The notes under the pieces were generated by a model that saw nothing but the letters and a program-made list of their open reading frames with translations, ran no database searches and was not told where the DNA came from. Both the position numbers and the translations under genes were made by a program. Of a stretch of 64,000 nt of DNA, positions 36,163 through 44,526 are shown in pieces. The DNA is taken from positions 496,001 to 560,000 of the forward strand of contig NZ_CP072611.1 in assembly GCF_017815515.1 (NCBI RefSeq), written 5' to 3'. Within the stretch, counting starts at the first letter, position 1; each line of letters opens with the position of its first letter. Source of the DNA: Aureimonas populi (GTDB taxonomy: Bacteria > Pseudomonadota > Alphaproteobacteria > Rhizobiales > Rhizobiaceae).

Positions 36163-37248
36163 TCAGCGGTAAGGATAGCCCGCCTTCTCCATCATCTGGG
36201 TATAGTCGCGGAAGGCCTGGACGACCCGCTGGGCGCGCGGGCTCGACCCGGCGATCTCCTCCCAGAAGCCCACCGCGTCGGCGCTCACCTGGTTCCACTC
36301 TTCCGCGGGAAGCGCTGTCAGCTCCATCTTCTCGCCCTCCACGCGCAGGCGCGCCTCTCCGCCCCAGTACCAGACGTTGCGGTAGTAGTGGGACTGGTCG
36401 ATCGTGGTGCGGAAGAGTTGCTGGAGATGGGGCGGCACGCGCTCCCAGCTCTGCGTGTTGGCGAAGTAGGAGCCGAACCAGGCGCCGGTCAGGCTGTTGG
36501 TGAGGGCGTAGTTGCACACGTCCGCCCAGCCCACCTCGTAGGCTTCGGTGAAGCCGCACCAGGCCACGCCGTCGAGCTGGCCGGTCTGGAGGCCCACCTC
36601 CACGTCGTCCCACGGCACGGTGACGGGAATCAGCCCGTAGCGCGAGAGGAAACGGCCCGCCGTGGGCACGCCGAAAACGCGCTTGCCGCGCATGTCGGCG
36701 AGCGAGCGGATCGGCTCGCGGGTGAAGATGTGCAACGGGTCCCAGGCGCCGGTGGACAGCCAGGTGATGCCCGGCACCTCGGCATAGGCCTCCTCCCACA
36801 CCTCGTTCAGCCCGTAATAGTGGAACAGGGCGGGCACATCGAGGCTGTAGCGCGTGGCGAAGGGGAAGTAGCCGCCGAACACGGCGATGTCGACCGGCGA
36901 AGCCATGGTCGCCTCGTCCGACTGGACGGCGTCGATCGTGCCGTTCTGAAGCGCGCGGAACAGCTCGCCCGTCGGCACGAGCTGGTCGGCGTAATAGAGC
37001 TCGATCTCCATCTCGCCATTGGCCGCGGCGTTGAAGGCGTCGATCTGCGGCTTGATGACATGGGCGCCGAGCGGGGCGCCCGAATAGGTCTGGAGGCGCC
37101 AGCGGATCGGCGATTGCGCGCGCACCACGGCGGGCGCGGCGAGCGTGGAGGCGGCGGCCGCCCCGCCGAGCCCGGCCATGCTCATGAACTTGCGCCGGCT
37201 GGCCAGGATGGCTTGCGAGGGGGCGGCGGGCTTGTCTTGCTGCGTCAT
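36163..37248 (-). CDS. TRAP transporter binding protein (DctP family), Tat signal
   Basis: A 361-residue periplasmic receptor. The N-terminus carries SRRKFMSMAGLGGAAAAS, a twin-arginine signal, with cleavage near VVRAQ. Family blocks TYSGAPLG, GRFLSRYG and GQLDGVAWCG follow. It would deliver a carboxylate or similar ligand to the DctQM membrane proteins. The ATG at 37248 follows AAGGAGA. Unusually for the order, the receptor gene is last in the DctQ-DctM-DctP unit. Confidence 0.93.
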   Translation of the reverse strand: MTQQDKPAAPSQAILASRRKFMSMAGLGGAAAASTLAAPAVVRAQSPIRWRLQTYSGAPLGAHVIKPQIDAFNAAANGEMEIELYYADQLVPTGELFRALQNGTIDAVQSDEATMASPVDIAVFGGYFPFATRYSLDVPALFHYYGLNEVWEEAYAEVPGITWLSTGAWDPLHIFTREPIRSLADMRGKRVFGVPTAGRFLSRYGLIPVTVPWDDVEVGLQTGQLDGVAWCGFTEAYEVGWADVCNYALTNSLTGAWFGSYFANTQSWERVPPHLQQLFRTTIDQSHYYRNVWYWGGEARLRVEGEKMELTALPAEEWNQVSADAVGFWEEIAGSSPRAQRVVQAFRDYTQMMEKAGYPYR

Positions 37249-37292
37249 GTCACGGTCTCCTTTTCGTGCCGGATGAGGTCGCAGGCCCCGCG

Positions 37293-38618
37293 TCAGCCTT
37301 GCAGATACACCCGCTGGGGCAGCCACAGCGCGATCTGCGGGAAGATCATGATCAGGACGATGGTCAGGACCATGATGAGGAAGAAGGGGGTGATCGAGCG
37401 GTAGATGTCGCCGAGCGTGATCTCTGGCGGCGCCATGGCGCGCATCAGGAACAGATTGTAGCCGAAGGGCGGGGTGATGTAGGCGATCTGGCAGGTGATC
37501 GTATAGACGACGCCGAACCAGATGAGGTCGAAGTCCAGCGCGCGCACGAGCGGGATGTAGAGGGGCGCGACGATCACCAGCATGGCTGTGTCGTCCAGGA
37601 AAATGCCCAGGATGATGAAGCTGAAGATGATCATCGCCATCACCTGCCAGCGCGAGAGGCCCCAGTCGTTGACGAACAGCCCCTCGATCGCACGCCCCGC
37701 GCCCAGCCCGTCGAAGATCGCCCCGAAGGCGAGCGCGGCGAGGATGAGCCACAGGAACATGCAGGAGATGGCGAGCGTGCGCCGCGCGGTCTCGTGCAGG
37801 AGCCGCAGCGAGAGCCGGCCCTTCACCGCGGTTGCCAGCGTGGCCGAGGCCGCGCCGAAGACGGCGCTTTCGATGAGGCTCAGATAGCCCGTCACGAACA
37901 GGCCCATCATGGAGAAGAAGATGAGGAAGGGCAGGATGCCCGCCCGCAGCAGCTTGATCTTCTCCACCAGCGGCATGTTCAGCTCGTCGTCGCGCACCGT
38001 GGGCGCGAGCTTCGGGTTGATGCGGCAGATGACGATGACGTAGAGAAGGAACAGCGCGCCCATGAGCAGGCCGGGAAACACGCCCGCCAGCCAGAGCTGG
38101 CCCACCGGCTGGCGCGCGATCATGCCGTAGAGCACGAGCACCACGCTGGGTGGCACGAGGATGCCGAGCGAGGAGCCGCCCTGCACCACGCCCGAGATCA
38201 GCATCTTGTCGTAGCCGCGCCGCAGCATCTCCGGCAGCGCGATCGTCGCACCGATCGCCATGCCGGCGACCGAAAGCCCGTTCATCGCCGAGATGATGAT
38301 CATCAGGAGGATGGTGCCGATGGCAAGGCCACCGCGAACGCGGCCGAACCAGACGTGAAGCGCGCGGTAGAGGTCCTCCGCGATCCCCGACTCCGCGAGG
38401 ATGTAGCCCATGTAGATGAACATGGGCAGCGTCAGCATGGGGAACCAGTTGAACAGGCGGAACACCGCGTTGAACGGCATCTCCACCGCGCCCTGCCCAT
38501 AGAGCAGCAGCGCCGCCCCCGCCGCCACGAAGCCGATGGCGGCAAAGACGCGCTGGCCCGTCAGCAGCATCAGCATCATGGCCGCGAACATCAGGAGGGC
38601 GATGGTCTCGTAGCTCAT
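37293..38618 (-). CDS. TRAP transporter large permease (DctM family)
   Basis: A 441-residue inner-membrane protein with about twelve hydrophobic segments, the size of DctM-type permeases. Conserved stretches include GGSSLGILVPPSVVLVLYG and ITPPFGYNLFLMRA. It uses the sodium gradient for substrate uptake. Its start overlaps the DctQ stop by four bases. Confidence 0.95.
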   Translation of the reverse strand: MSYETIALLMFAAMMLMLLTGQRVFAAIGFVAAGAALLLYGQGAVEMPFNAVFRLFNWFPMLTLPMFIYMGYILAESGIAEDLYRALHVWFGRVRGGLAIGTILLMIIISAMNGLSVAGMAIGATIALPEMLRRGYDKMLISGVVQGGSSLGILVPPSVVLVLYGMIARQPVGQLWLAGVFPGLLMGALFLLYVIVICRINPKLAPTVRDDELNMPLVEKIKLLRAGILPFLIFFSMMGLFVTGYLSLIESAVFGAASATLATAVKGRLSLRLLHETARRTLAISCMFLWLILAALAFGAIFDGLGAGRAIEGLFVNDWGLSRWQVMAMIIFSFIILGIFLDDTAMLVIVAPLYIPLVRALDFDLIWFGVVYTITCQIAYITPPFGYNLFLMRAMAPPEITLGDIYRSITPFFLIMVLTIVLIMIFPQIALWLPQRVYLQG

Positions 38619-39130
38619 CGCAGCGGCGTCCGCGCCAGGGCCAGCGCGCCGTACCGGCAGGCCAGCGCCAGCGTCTGCAGGATCATCAGCGCGATGCAAC
38701 CCACCATCAGCGCCTTGATGGGGATCATCGAGGGGTTCCACATGGAGAAGCGGCGCTCGTTCGTGGAGATCGCGTATTCGAGGCTGGAGGTCGACCCGAT
38801 GAGCAGCACCACCAGGAAGAAGAGCAGGCACCAGACGGTGGCGAAGTCCAGAACGGCGCGGCCGCGCGGGCCGAACCGGGAGTAGATGAGGTCCATGCGC
38901 ACATGGTCCTCGTCCTTCAGCGTCTTGGCGCCGCCCATGAAGTAGTAGGCCGCCAGCATGAACTGCACGAGTTCCACGCCCCAGTGCAGGGACAGGCTGA
39001 AGGTGTTGCGGGCGATGGCGTCGGCCAGGAGCACGGCGCCCATCGCGTAGACGAGATACATCGCCACGATGCCGACCCAGTCCGACAGGCGGTCGACGAC
39101 GCGCACATAGGCCTCGATCACGCCGCGCAC
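38615..39130 (-). CDS. TRAP transporter small permease (DctQ family)
   Basis: A 171-residue membrane protein with four hydrophobic segments and the DctQ segment LHWGVELVQFMLAAYYFMGGA. It associates with DctM. First gene of the TRAP operon; a promoter-like sequence and an inverted repeat lie upstream. Confidence 0.92.
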   Translation of the reverse strand: MRGVIEAYVRVVDRLSDWVGIVAMYLVYAMGAVLLADAIARNTFSLSLHWGVELVQFMLAAYYFMGGAKTLKDEDHVRMDLIYSRFGPRGRAVLDFATVWCLLFFLVVLLIGSTSSLEYAISTNERRFSMWNPSMIPIKALMVGCIALMILQTLALACRYGALALARTPLR

Positions 39131-39172
39131 GGCCGCCCCTGCCCGCCGCGCGGGTTCGTCCCCTGCTCGCCC

Positions 39173-39200
39173 ATCATCCCACCCCCGGTCGACGGATGAT
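39173..39200. promoter_or_regulatory. Inverted repeat in the TRAP operon leader
   Basis: ATCATCC and GGATGAT are perfect 7-base arms separated by 14 bases, 43 bases upstream of the DctQ start and downstream of the candidate promoter. It may be an operator or a leader RNA stem. Confidence 0.4.
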
Positions 39201-39231
39201 CACTCGGCCATAACGATGACCTTTCGGGCAA

Positions 39232-39259
39232 ACGCTACCAGTTGCCCGACGGCTGTCAA
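39232..39259 (-). promoter_or_regulatory. Candidate promoter of the TRAP operon
   Basis: On the minus strand a perfect TTGACA (-35) is followed after 16 bases by TAGCGT (-10, weak). It gives a leader of about 95 bases ahead of the DctQ gene. Confidence 0.45.
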
Positions 39260-39525
39260 CGCGCCGGGAAGGCGCCGATTGCCCATGAAACGGCCTGCTC
39301 CTGCCCAGCGATGCGGCGCCTTCTGACCGAACGGGCGCCCCACGCGCCTCCGAGCCCCTTGCCTGCACGCGATCCGAAGGAGTTCGCGGGCCGCCGCGCA
39401 TCGGGGCCGGCCTTGCGGGCCCCGGCGGCGCAAGGGCTCGAGCGGGTTCGCGGGAGCTTGCCTCCGCACGTCCCGACAGCGTCAGCGGGGAATCTCGGCC
39501 CTGCCTTAAATTCGGGCAGCGAGCA

Positions 39526-40299
39526 TCAGCCCGCGTCGATGATTTCCACGCCTGCGGCCGCCATCGCCTCGCCGATGGCCAAGGGCGGCTCGCCATCGGT
39601 GACGAGACGGTCGATGGCCGTCCAGGGCGCCACGTCGAAGACGCCGCCGCGCGCGAACTTCGCCGTGTCGGCCAGCACCGTCACGCGCTCGACGCGCTCG
39701 ATCATCGCCTGCGCGATCTCGGTCTCCTGCGCGTCGAAATCCATCACCGCGGCCTCGTTCGCCGCGCCGATGGTGAGGAAGGCGTGCCCGGCGCGGAAGC
39801 GGCGGATCTGGTCCACCGCGAACCGCCCCAGCGTTTCCCCCGCATCCGCGCCGTAGGCGCCGCCGATCAGGAACACCTTGTGCGAGGCGTTGGCCGAAAC
39901 CGTCGCCGCGATCCGCCAGGAATTGGTGATGACCACGAGATTCGACAGGCCGACGAGGCTTTCGGCGAACATCAGGGTCGTGGTGCCGGTGTCGATGAAC
40001 AGCGAATCGCCGGGCGCCAGCAGCGCGGCGGCGCGCGCCGCGATCCGCCGCTTGGCGCGCGGCCTGTCCGCCAGGCGCGAGGCGAACGGCCCCTCGGCCG
40101 CGAGCCCCGCCGCCCGCGCGCTCTGCGCGCGCGCGCCGCCGTGGAACTTGCGGACGCGGCCGGCCGCGTCGAGCCATGCGAGATCGCGCCGGATCGTCTC
40201 GCGCGAGACGCCGAGCCTTTCCGCCAGATCCTCCACGGGCACCTCGCCCGCCTTCTGCACAAGGCGAACGATCTCCTCGTGCCGCTGTCCGGGCCTCAC
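39526..40299 (-). CDS. DeoR/GlpR-family transcriptional regulator
   Basis: A 257-residue regulator with the DeoR winged helix at the N-terminus (VEDLAERLGVSRETIRRDLAWL, about 23-44) and a C-terminal sensor domain containing LFIDTGTTTLMFAE, the phosphosugar-binding part. Starts with GTG at 40299 preceded by GGGAGGGAATC. It is divergent from a GlpA-like gene across 186 bases containing a long inverted repeat, so it probably represses that operon until a phosphorylated intermediate accumulates. Confidence 0.93.
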   Translation of the reverse strand: MRPGQRHEEIVRLVQKAGEVPVEDLAERLGVSRETIRRDLAWLDAAGRVRKFHGGARAQSARAAGLAAEGPFASRLADRPRAKRRIAARAAALLAPGDSLFIDTGTTTLMFAESLVGLSNLVVITNSWRIAATVSANASHKVFLIGGAYGADAGETLGRFAVDQIRRFRAGHAFLTIGAANEAAVMDFDAQETEIAQAMIERVERVTVLADTAKFARGGVFDVAPWTAIDRLVTDGEPPLAIGEAMAAAGVEIIDAG

Positions 40300-40455
40300 G
40301 ATTCCCTCCCTCGCCTCTGCTGGGCTCTGCGGGCCGGCAGGCAGAAGCCCATACGGTCACGCCATGCCTCATTTAGCCCACCCCGCGCCCAGCGCAAGTC
40401 GCCGCGCAGGCCCCCCGCATCGCCCGCGCAGCTTTACACGCCAGAGCGCAATTGT

Positions 40456-40486
40456 TACCGTTCGGTCACTAATTGCCCGAACGGTA
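40456..40486. promoter_or_regulatory. 31-bp inverted repeat operator abutting the start codon
   Basis: TACCGTTCGG and CCGAACGGTA form perfect 10-base arms with an 11-base spacer; the last A is the first base of the GlpA-like ATG. The TTCG/CGAA core resembles GlpR/DeoR-type sites. A TTTACA (-35 like) lies 17 bases upstream of the left arm, which would put the -10 inside the operator. Binding would block both transcription and, as an RNA stem, could hide the start codon. Confidence 0.7.
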
Positions 40487-41910
40487 TGAAAATGCAGACC
40501 AGTCCCCTTCTCGTCGCGGAGCGCTTCGACCTCGCCGTCATCGGCGCGGGGGTCGTCGGCTGCGCGGTCGCGCGCCGCTTCGCCCTGGCGGGCGCCCGCG
40601 TGGTGGTGCTGGAGAAGGGGCGCGACATCCTTTCCGGGGCCTCCAAGGCCAACAGCGCCATCCTGCACACCGGCTTCGACGCGCCGCCGGGAAGCCTGGA
40701 GCTGGAACTGGTCCGCGCCGGCCGGGCGGAGTATCTGGCGATCCGCGAGGAGCTGAACCTGCCGCTGGTGGAGACGGGTGCCTTCGTCTGCGCCTGGGAC
40801 GAGGCACAGGCCGGCGCGCTGGAGGAGATCGAGGCGCAGGGCCGCGCCAACGGCATCGAAGGGCTGGCGCTGCGCAGCGCGGGAGAGGCGCGCGCCGCCA
40901 TGCCCTCCCTGTCGGGGCGCCTGCGCGCCGCGCTGGAGGTGGAGGGCGAGCATGTGGTGGACCCGTGGTCCGCGCCCCTCGCCTATCTCACGCAGGCCGT
41001 CGCGCTCGGCGCCGTCTTCCTGCGCGGCACGGAGCTTCTGGCCGGCCGGTTCGACGGCGCGTGGCATCTGGAGACCACGGCGGGCACGGTGCGGGCGGAC
41101 GCGCTCGTCAACGCGGCCGGCCTCTACGGCGATGTCGTGGACGCGCGGCTCGGCTTCACCCCCGGCTTCGAGATCCGCCCGCGCAAGGGCCAGTTCGTGG
41201 TTCTGGACAAGGCCGCGTCGCGCCATGTCCGCAGGATCGTCCTGCCGGTGCCCACGCCCGTCACCAAGGGCATCGTGATCTGCCCCACGGCCTTCGGCAA
41301 CGTGCTGGTCGGGCCGACCGCCGAGGAGCAGGACGACAGGGAGCGCGCGGCGGTGGACACTCCCATGCTGGAGGCTCTTCTGGCGCGGGCGCGTGAGATC
41401 GTGCCCGCGCTGGCCGCAATGCCGGTCACGGCCGTCTATGCGGGGCTGCGCCCGGCCAGCGACGACAAGGCCTATCGCATCTTCGCACGGCCGCAGGCGC
41501 GCGCCGTCACGCTCGGCGGCATCCGCTCCACCGGCCTCAGCTCCGCCCTCGGCCTCGCCGGTCACGCCCTGCGGCTCTACCAGTCCTTCTCCGCCCCCCT
41601 CGCCCCGCCGGCGCTCGTGCCGCCGGCGCTCGTGCCGCCGGTTCGCGTGCCGAACCTGGCCGAGACGCGGCAGCGGGACTGGCAGCGGCCGGACCATGGC
41701 GAGATCGTGTGCCATTGCGAGATGACGACGCGCCGCGAGATCGAAACGGCACTGGACAGCCCCGTGCCGCCCGGCGATTTCGGAGGCCTGCGCCGCAGGA
41801 CGCGCGCCGGCATGGGCCGCTGCCAGGGCTTTTACTGCAACGCGCGGCTGGCGCAGATGACGCAGGGGCGCCTCGACCCGCCGCTGGCGGTGCCGGAGCC
41901 GAAGCCATGA
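40486..41910 (+). CDS. GlpA-like FAD dehydrogenase with C-terminal [2Fe-2S] BFD domain
   Basis: A 474-residue flavoprotein. The FAD-binding start LAVIGAGVVGCAVARRFA and a DAO-type oxidoreductase fold occupy residues 12-370. The C-terminal Fer2_BFD domain has CHC and GRCQGFYC, giving the four Cys ligands. Together they match glycerol-3-phosphate dehydrogenase GlpA-type enzymes. Start could be the ATG at 40486, touching the operator with no ribosome site, or the one two codons later. A Pro-Ala-Leu-Val repeat links the domains. First gene of a three-gene operon. Confidence 0.85.
   Translation: MKMQTSPLLVAERFDLAVIGAGVVGCAVARRFALAGARVVVLEKGRDILSGASKANSAILHTGFDAPPGSLELELVRAGRAEYLAIREELNLPLVETGAFVCAWDEAQAGALEEIEAQGRANGIEGLALRSAGEARAAMPSLSGRLRAALEVEGEHVVDPWSAPLAYLTQAVALGAVFLRGTELLAGRFDGAWHLETTAGTVRADALVNAAGLYGDVVDARLGFTPGFEIRPRKGQFVVLDKAASRHVRRIVLPVPTPVTKGIVICPTAFGNVLVGPTAEEQDDRERAAVDTPMLEALLARAREIVPALAAMPVTAVYAGLRPASDDKAYRIFARPQARAVTLGGIRSTGLSSALGLAGHALRLYQSFSAPLAPPALVPPALVPPVRVPNLAETRQRDWQRPDHGEIVCHCEMTTRREIETALDSPVPPGDFGGLRRRTRAGMGRCQGFYCNARLAQMTQGRLDPPLAVPEPKP
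41605..41649 (+). repeat. 15-bp in-frame tandem repeat in the GlpA-like gene
   Basis: Two exact copies of CCGCCGGCGCTCGTG and a third altered copy encode repeated PALVP in the linker between the flavin and iron-sulfur domains. It likely varies in copy number between strains. Confidence 0.75.
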
Positions 41911-43118
41911 GCGAGGATGTGGTGGTGATCGGCGGCGGCCCGGCCGGGGTGGCGGCGGCCGTGGAGCTGCGCCGGCGGGGCGTGCGGCGCGTGGTGCTTC
42001 TGGAGCGCGAGGCCGCGCTGGGCGGCGCGACGCGCCATTGCCTCCATTCCCCCTTCGGGATGCGCGAGTTCGGCCGCATCTACCTGGGCGCGGCCTATGG
42101 CCGCCGCCTGACGGCGGAAGCGGAACGGGCGGGGGTGGACGTGCGAACCGGCCACGCCGTGGTGGAGATCGGCGAGGGCGGGCGCCTTCTCGTCGCCTCC
42201 GCGCGGGGCATGGAGGCGGTGGAGGCGCGCCGCGTGCTCCTGGCCACCGGCGCGCGCGAGATGCCGCGCTCCGCCCGCCTCGTTCCGGGCGACCGACCGC
42301 TCGGCATCCTCACCACCGGCGCGCTTCAGGCCTATGTCGCCTTCCACGGCCTCATGCCCTTCCGCCGTCCGCTCGTGGTCGGCTCCGAGCTCGTCTCCCT
42401 CTCGGCGGTGCTCACCTGCCTCACCCACGGCGCGCGGCCCGTCGCCCTCGTCGAGCCCGGGCCGCGCCTGCTCGCCCGCGCGCCGCTGGCGCTGTTCCCG
42501 CGCCTTTCGGGCATAAAGACGCATACCGCCACCGCCATTGCCGACATTCGCGGCCGGGGGCGCGTGGAGGCGGTGGACCTGCGCATGGCGGACGGGACGC
42601 TCCGCACGCTCGCCTGCGACGGCGTTCTCTTCACCGGGCGCTTCACGCCCGAATCCTCCCTTCTCCTCGGCCTGCCCGGCGGCGTGGACCCGCGCAGCGG
42701 CGGGCCGGCCATCGACCAGGACGGGCGGCTGCAAGACCCGGCGCGCTTTGCCGCCGGCAATGTGCTGCGGCCGGTGGAGACCGGCGGCTGGGCCTTTCGC
42801 GAGGGGCGAGCCGTGGGCGCGGCGCTGGCGCTCGACCTGGAACACGGCCCCAGCCCGCACGCGCCGGTCGCGGTGGAGTTCGACGATCCGGTGAAGCTCG
42901 TGGTGCCGGGCCTCATTCGCCCCCTCGCCGGCGCGCTGGCCCATTTCCAGCTTCGCTTCGCACGCGCGGCGCGCGGGCGGCTTTCACTCAGCCTCGAAGG
43001 GCGCGATGTCTGGGAGCGGCGGGGCCGCTGGATGCCGGAGCGGCGCATCCTGGTGCCGATTCCGCCGCAGGTGGCAGAGGCCCGTTCGGTCCGGTTCGCA
43101 TTCGAGGAGGAGAGCTGA
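41907..43118 (+). CDS. NAD(P)/FAD-dependent oxidoreductase, partner of the GlpA-like enzyme
   Basis: A 403-residue flavoprotein with an N-terminal dinucleotide fold (VVVIGGGPAGVAAAVELRRR) and a mid-protein LLATGAREMPR. The block GGATRHCLHSPFGMREFG resembles the CxHxxFGL region of oxidoreductases paired with GlpA/GlpK in Firmicutes and Thermotoga, where a DUF1667 protein completes the set; none is seen here. It is ATGA-coupled to the GlpA-like gene and probably transfers electrons from it. Confidence 0.75.
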   Translation: MSEDVVVIGGGPAGVAAAVELRRRGVRRVVLLEREAALGGATRHCLHSPFGMREFGRIYLGAAYGRRLTAEAERAGVDVRTGHAVVEIGEGGRLLVASARGMEAVEARRVLLATGAREMPRSARLVPGDRPLGILTTGALQAYVAFHGLMPFRRPLVVGSELVSLSAVLTCLTHGARPVALVEPGPRLLARAPLALFPRLSGIKTHTATAIADIRGRGRVEAVDLRMADGTLRTLACDGVLFTGRFTPESSLLLGLPGGVDPRSGGPAIDQDGRLQDPARFAAGNVLRPVETGGWAFREGRAVGAALALDLEHGPSPHAPVAVEFDDPVKLVVPGLIRPLAGALAHFQLRFARAARGRLSLSLEGRDVWERRGRWMPERRILVPIPPQVAEARSVRFAFEEES

Positions 43119-43119
43119 C

Positions 43120-44511
43120 TTGCGCGTGGCGGCCATCGACCAGGGAACCACCTCCACCCGCTGCCTCGTGATCGAGGATGGCGGGCGCTGGCGGCTGGCG
43201 GGCGCCCGACGCCACGCCCAGCACCATCCCGCGCCCGGCCGGGTGGAGCACGACCCGCGCGAGCTTCTGGCCGACCTGCGCGCGGTCCTTGCGGCGGCAG
43301 GCCCGGTGGACGCGATCGCGCTCGCCAACCAGGGCGAAAGCTGCCTGGCCTGGGACGCGGTGGACGGCGAGCCGCTCTCGCCGGTGATCGTATGGCAGGA
43401 CGCGCGCACGGCCCGCGCCCTCGCCGGCCTCGGCCCCGACGCGCAGGCGCGTTCGCGCGCCATTTGCGGCCTGCCGCTCGACCCCTATTTCTCTGCCGGC
43501 AAGCTCGGCTGGCTGGTGGCGAACTGCCCGGCCGTGGCGGCCGCGCGGCGGGCCGGGCGCCTGCGGCTCGGCACGACGGACGCCTTCTTCCTGGACCGGC
43601 TGGCCGGCACCTTCGCCACAGACGCCGCCACCGCCTCGCGCACCGGGCTCCTCGATCCGGCCCGCATGGAATGGAGCGCCGAGCTGTGCCAGATGCACGG
43701 CGTCCCCATCGAATGCCTGCCGCCCATCCGGGCGGTGAATGCGGGGTTCGGCGAGATCGGCGGCGTGCGGGTGGCCGTTTCCATCGTCGACCAGCAGGCG
43801 GCGCTCTACGGCCATGGCTGCCGCGCGCCCGGCGAGGCCAAGATCACCTTCGGCACCGGCGCCTTCCTTCTGGCCATCGCCGGCCCGGCCCGGCCCGCCG
43901 CGGGCGAGCTTCTGCCGACCATCGCCTGGCAGATGCGCGGGCAGGCGCCCGTCCACGCCATCGAGGGCGGCGTCTACGATGCGGGCGCCTGCCTCGAATG
44001 GGTGCGCCGCCTCGGCCTGTTCTCGGCGGATGCGCAGCTCGACGGCTTCGAGGGCCCCTCGGCGCTCAGCCGGGGCATCGTCTTCGTGCCCGCGCTCTCG
44101 GGGCTGGCCGCGCCGCACTGGGATCGCGGCGCGGCCCCCCTCTTCATCGGCATGGACCACGCGACCGGCCCGCGCGACCTCGTGCGCGCCGTCCTGGAGG
44201 GCATCGCGCTCATGACGAGCGAACTGGTGGACGCGGCGGCCGGGCGGTGCGCGCTGTCACCGCGCCTGTCGATCGACGGCGGCCTGTCGCAAAGCGCGTT
44301 CTTCGCCCGGTTCCTGGCCGATGCATGCGCACGCACCATCGTCGTGCCGCCGATGCACGAATTGACGGCGCTCGGCCTGGCCGAACTGTGCGGCGTGGAG
44401 GCGGCCCCGCTGCGCGCGGGCGCGCGTGAACATGCGCCCGCCACCCCCGTGCCGCCCGGCGAGCGCGACCGCTTCCGCGAAGCGGTGCGGCGCGCGCGCC
44501 ATTGGCGCTGA
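43120..44511 (+). CDS. FGGY-family carbohydrate kinase (glycerol kinase-like)
   Basis: A 463-residue sugar kinase. The N-terminal ATP site AAIDQGTTSTRCLVIEDG and the C-terminal LSIDGGLSQSAFFARFLAD are diagnostic; ITFGTGAFLLA is the glycerol-kinase-like adenosine block. The start is TTG at 43120, chosen because GAGGAGGAGAG lies just upstream; a GTG two codons later is the alternative. The kinase would phosphorylate the polyol used by the two upstream flavoproteins. Glycerol is the obvious guess but erythritol-type polyols cannot be excluded. No glycerol facilitator is seen. Confidence 0.85.
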   Translation: MRVAAIDQGTTSTRCLVIEDGGRWRLAGARRHAQHHPAPGRVEHDPRELLADLRAVLAAAGPVDAIALANQGESCLAWDAVDGEPLSPVIVWQDARTARALAGLGPDAQARSRAICGLPLDPYFSAGKLGWLVANCPAVAAARRAGRLRLGTTDAFFLDRLAGTFATDAATASRTGLLDPARMEWSAELCQMHGVPIECLPPIRAVNAGFGEIGGVRVAVSIVDQQAALYGHGCRAPGEAKITFGTGAFLLAIAGPARPAAGELLPTIAWQMRGQAPVHAIEGGVYDAGACLEWVRRLGLFSADAQLDGFEGPSALSRGIVFVPALSGLAAPHWDRGAAPLFIGMDHATGPRDLVRAVLEGIALMTSELVDAAAGRCALSPRLSIDGGLSQSAFFARFLADACARTIVVPPMHELTALGLAELCGVEAAPLRAGAREHAPATPVPPGERDRFREAVRRARHWR

Positions 44512-44526
44512 AGCGCACTTTTTGCC

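Larger units (their letters stand above)
39131..39525. other. 395-bp gap between the TRAP operon and the DeoR gene
   Basis: No convincing gene. The right-hand 130 bases hold the TRAP promoter (39232-39259) and an inverted repeat (39173-39200). From about 39270 to 39525, beyond the DeoR stop, I see no clear motif. Confidence 0.5.

Noticed and set aside
41605..41649. CRISPR or minisatellite array
   Set aside because: Only two exact 15-bp copies, in frame in a coding linker, without spacers.
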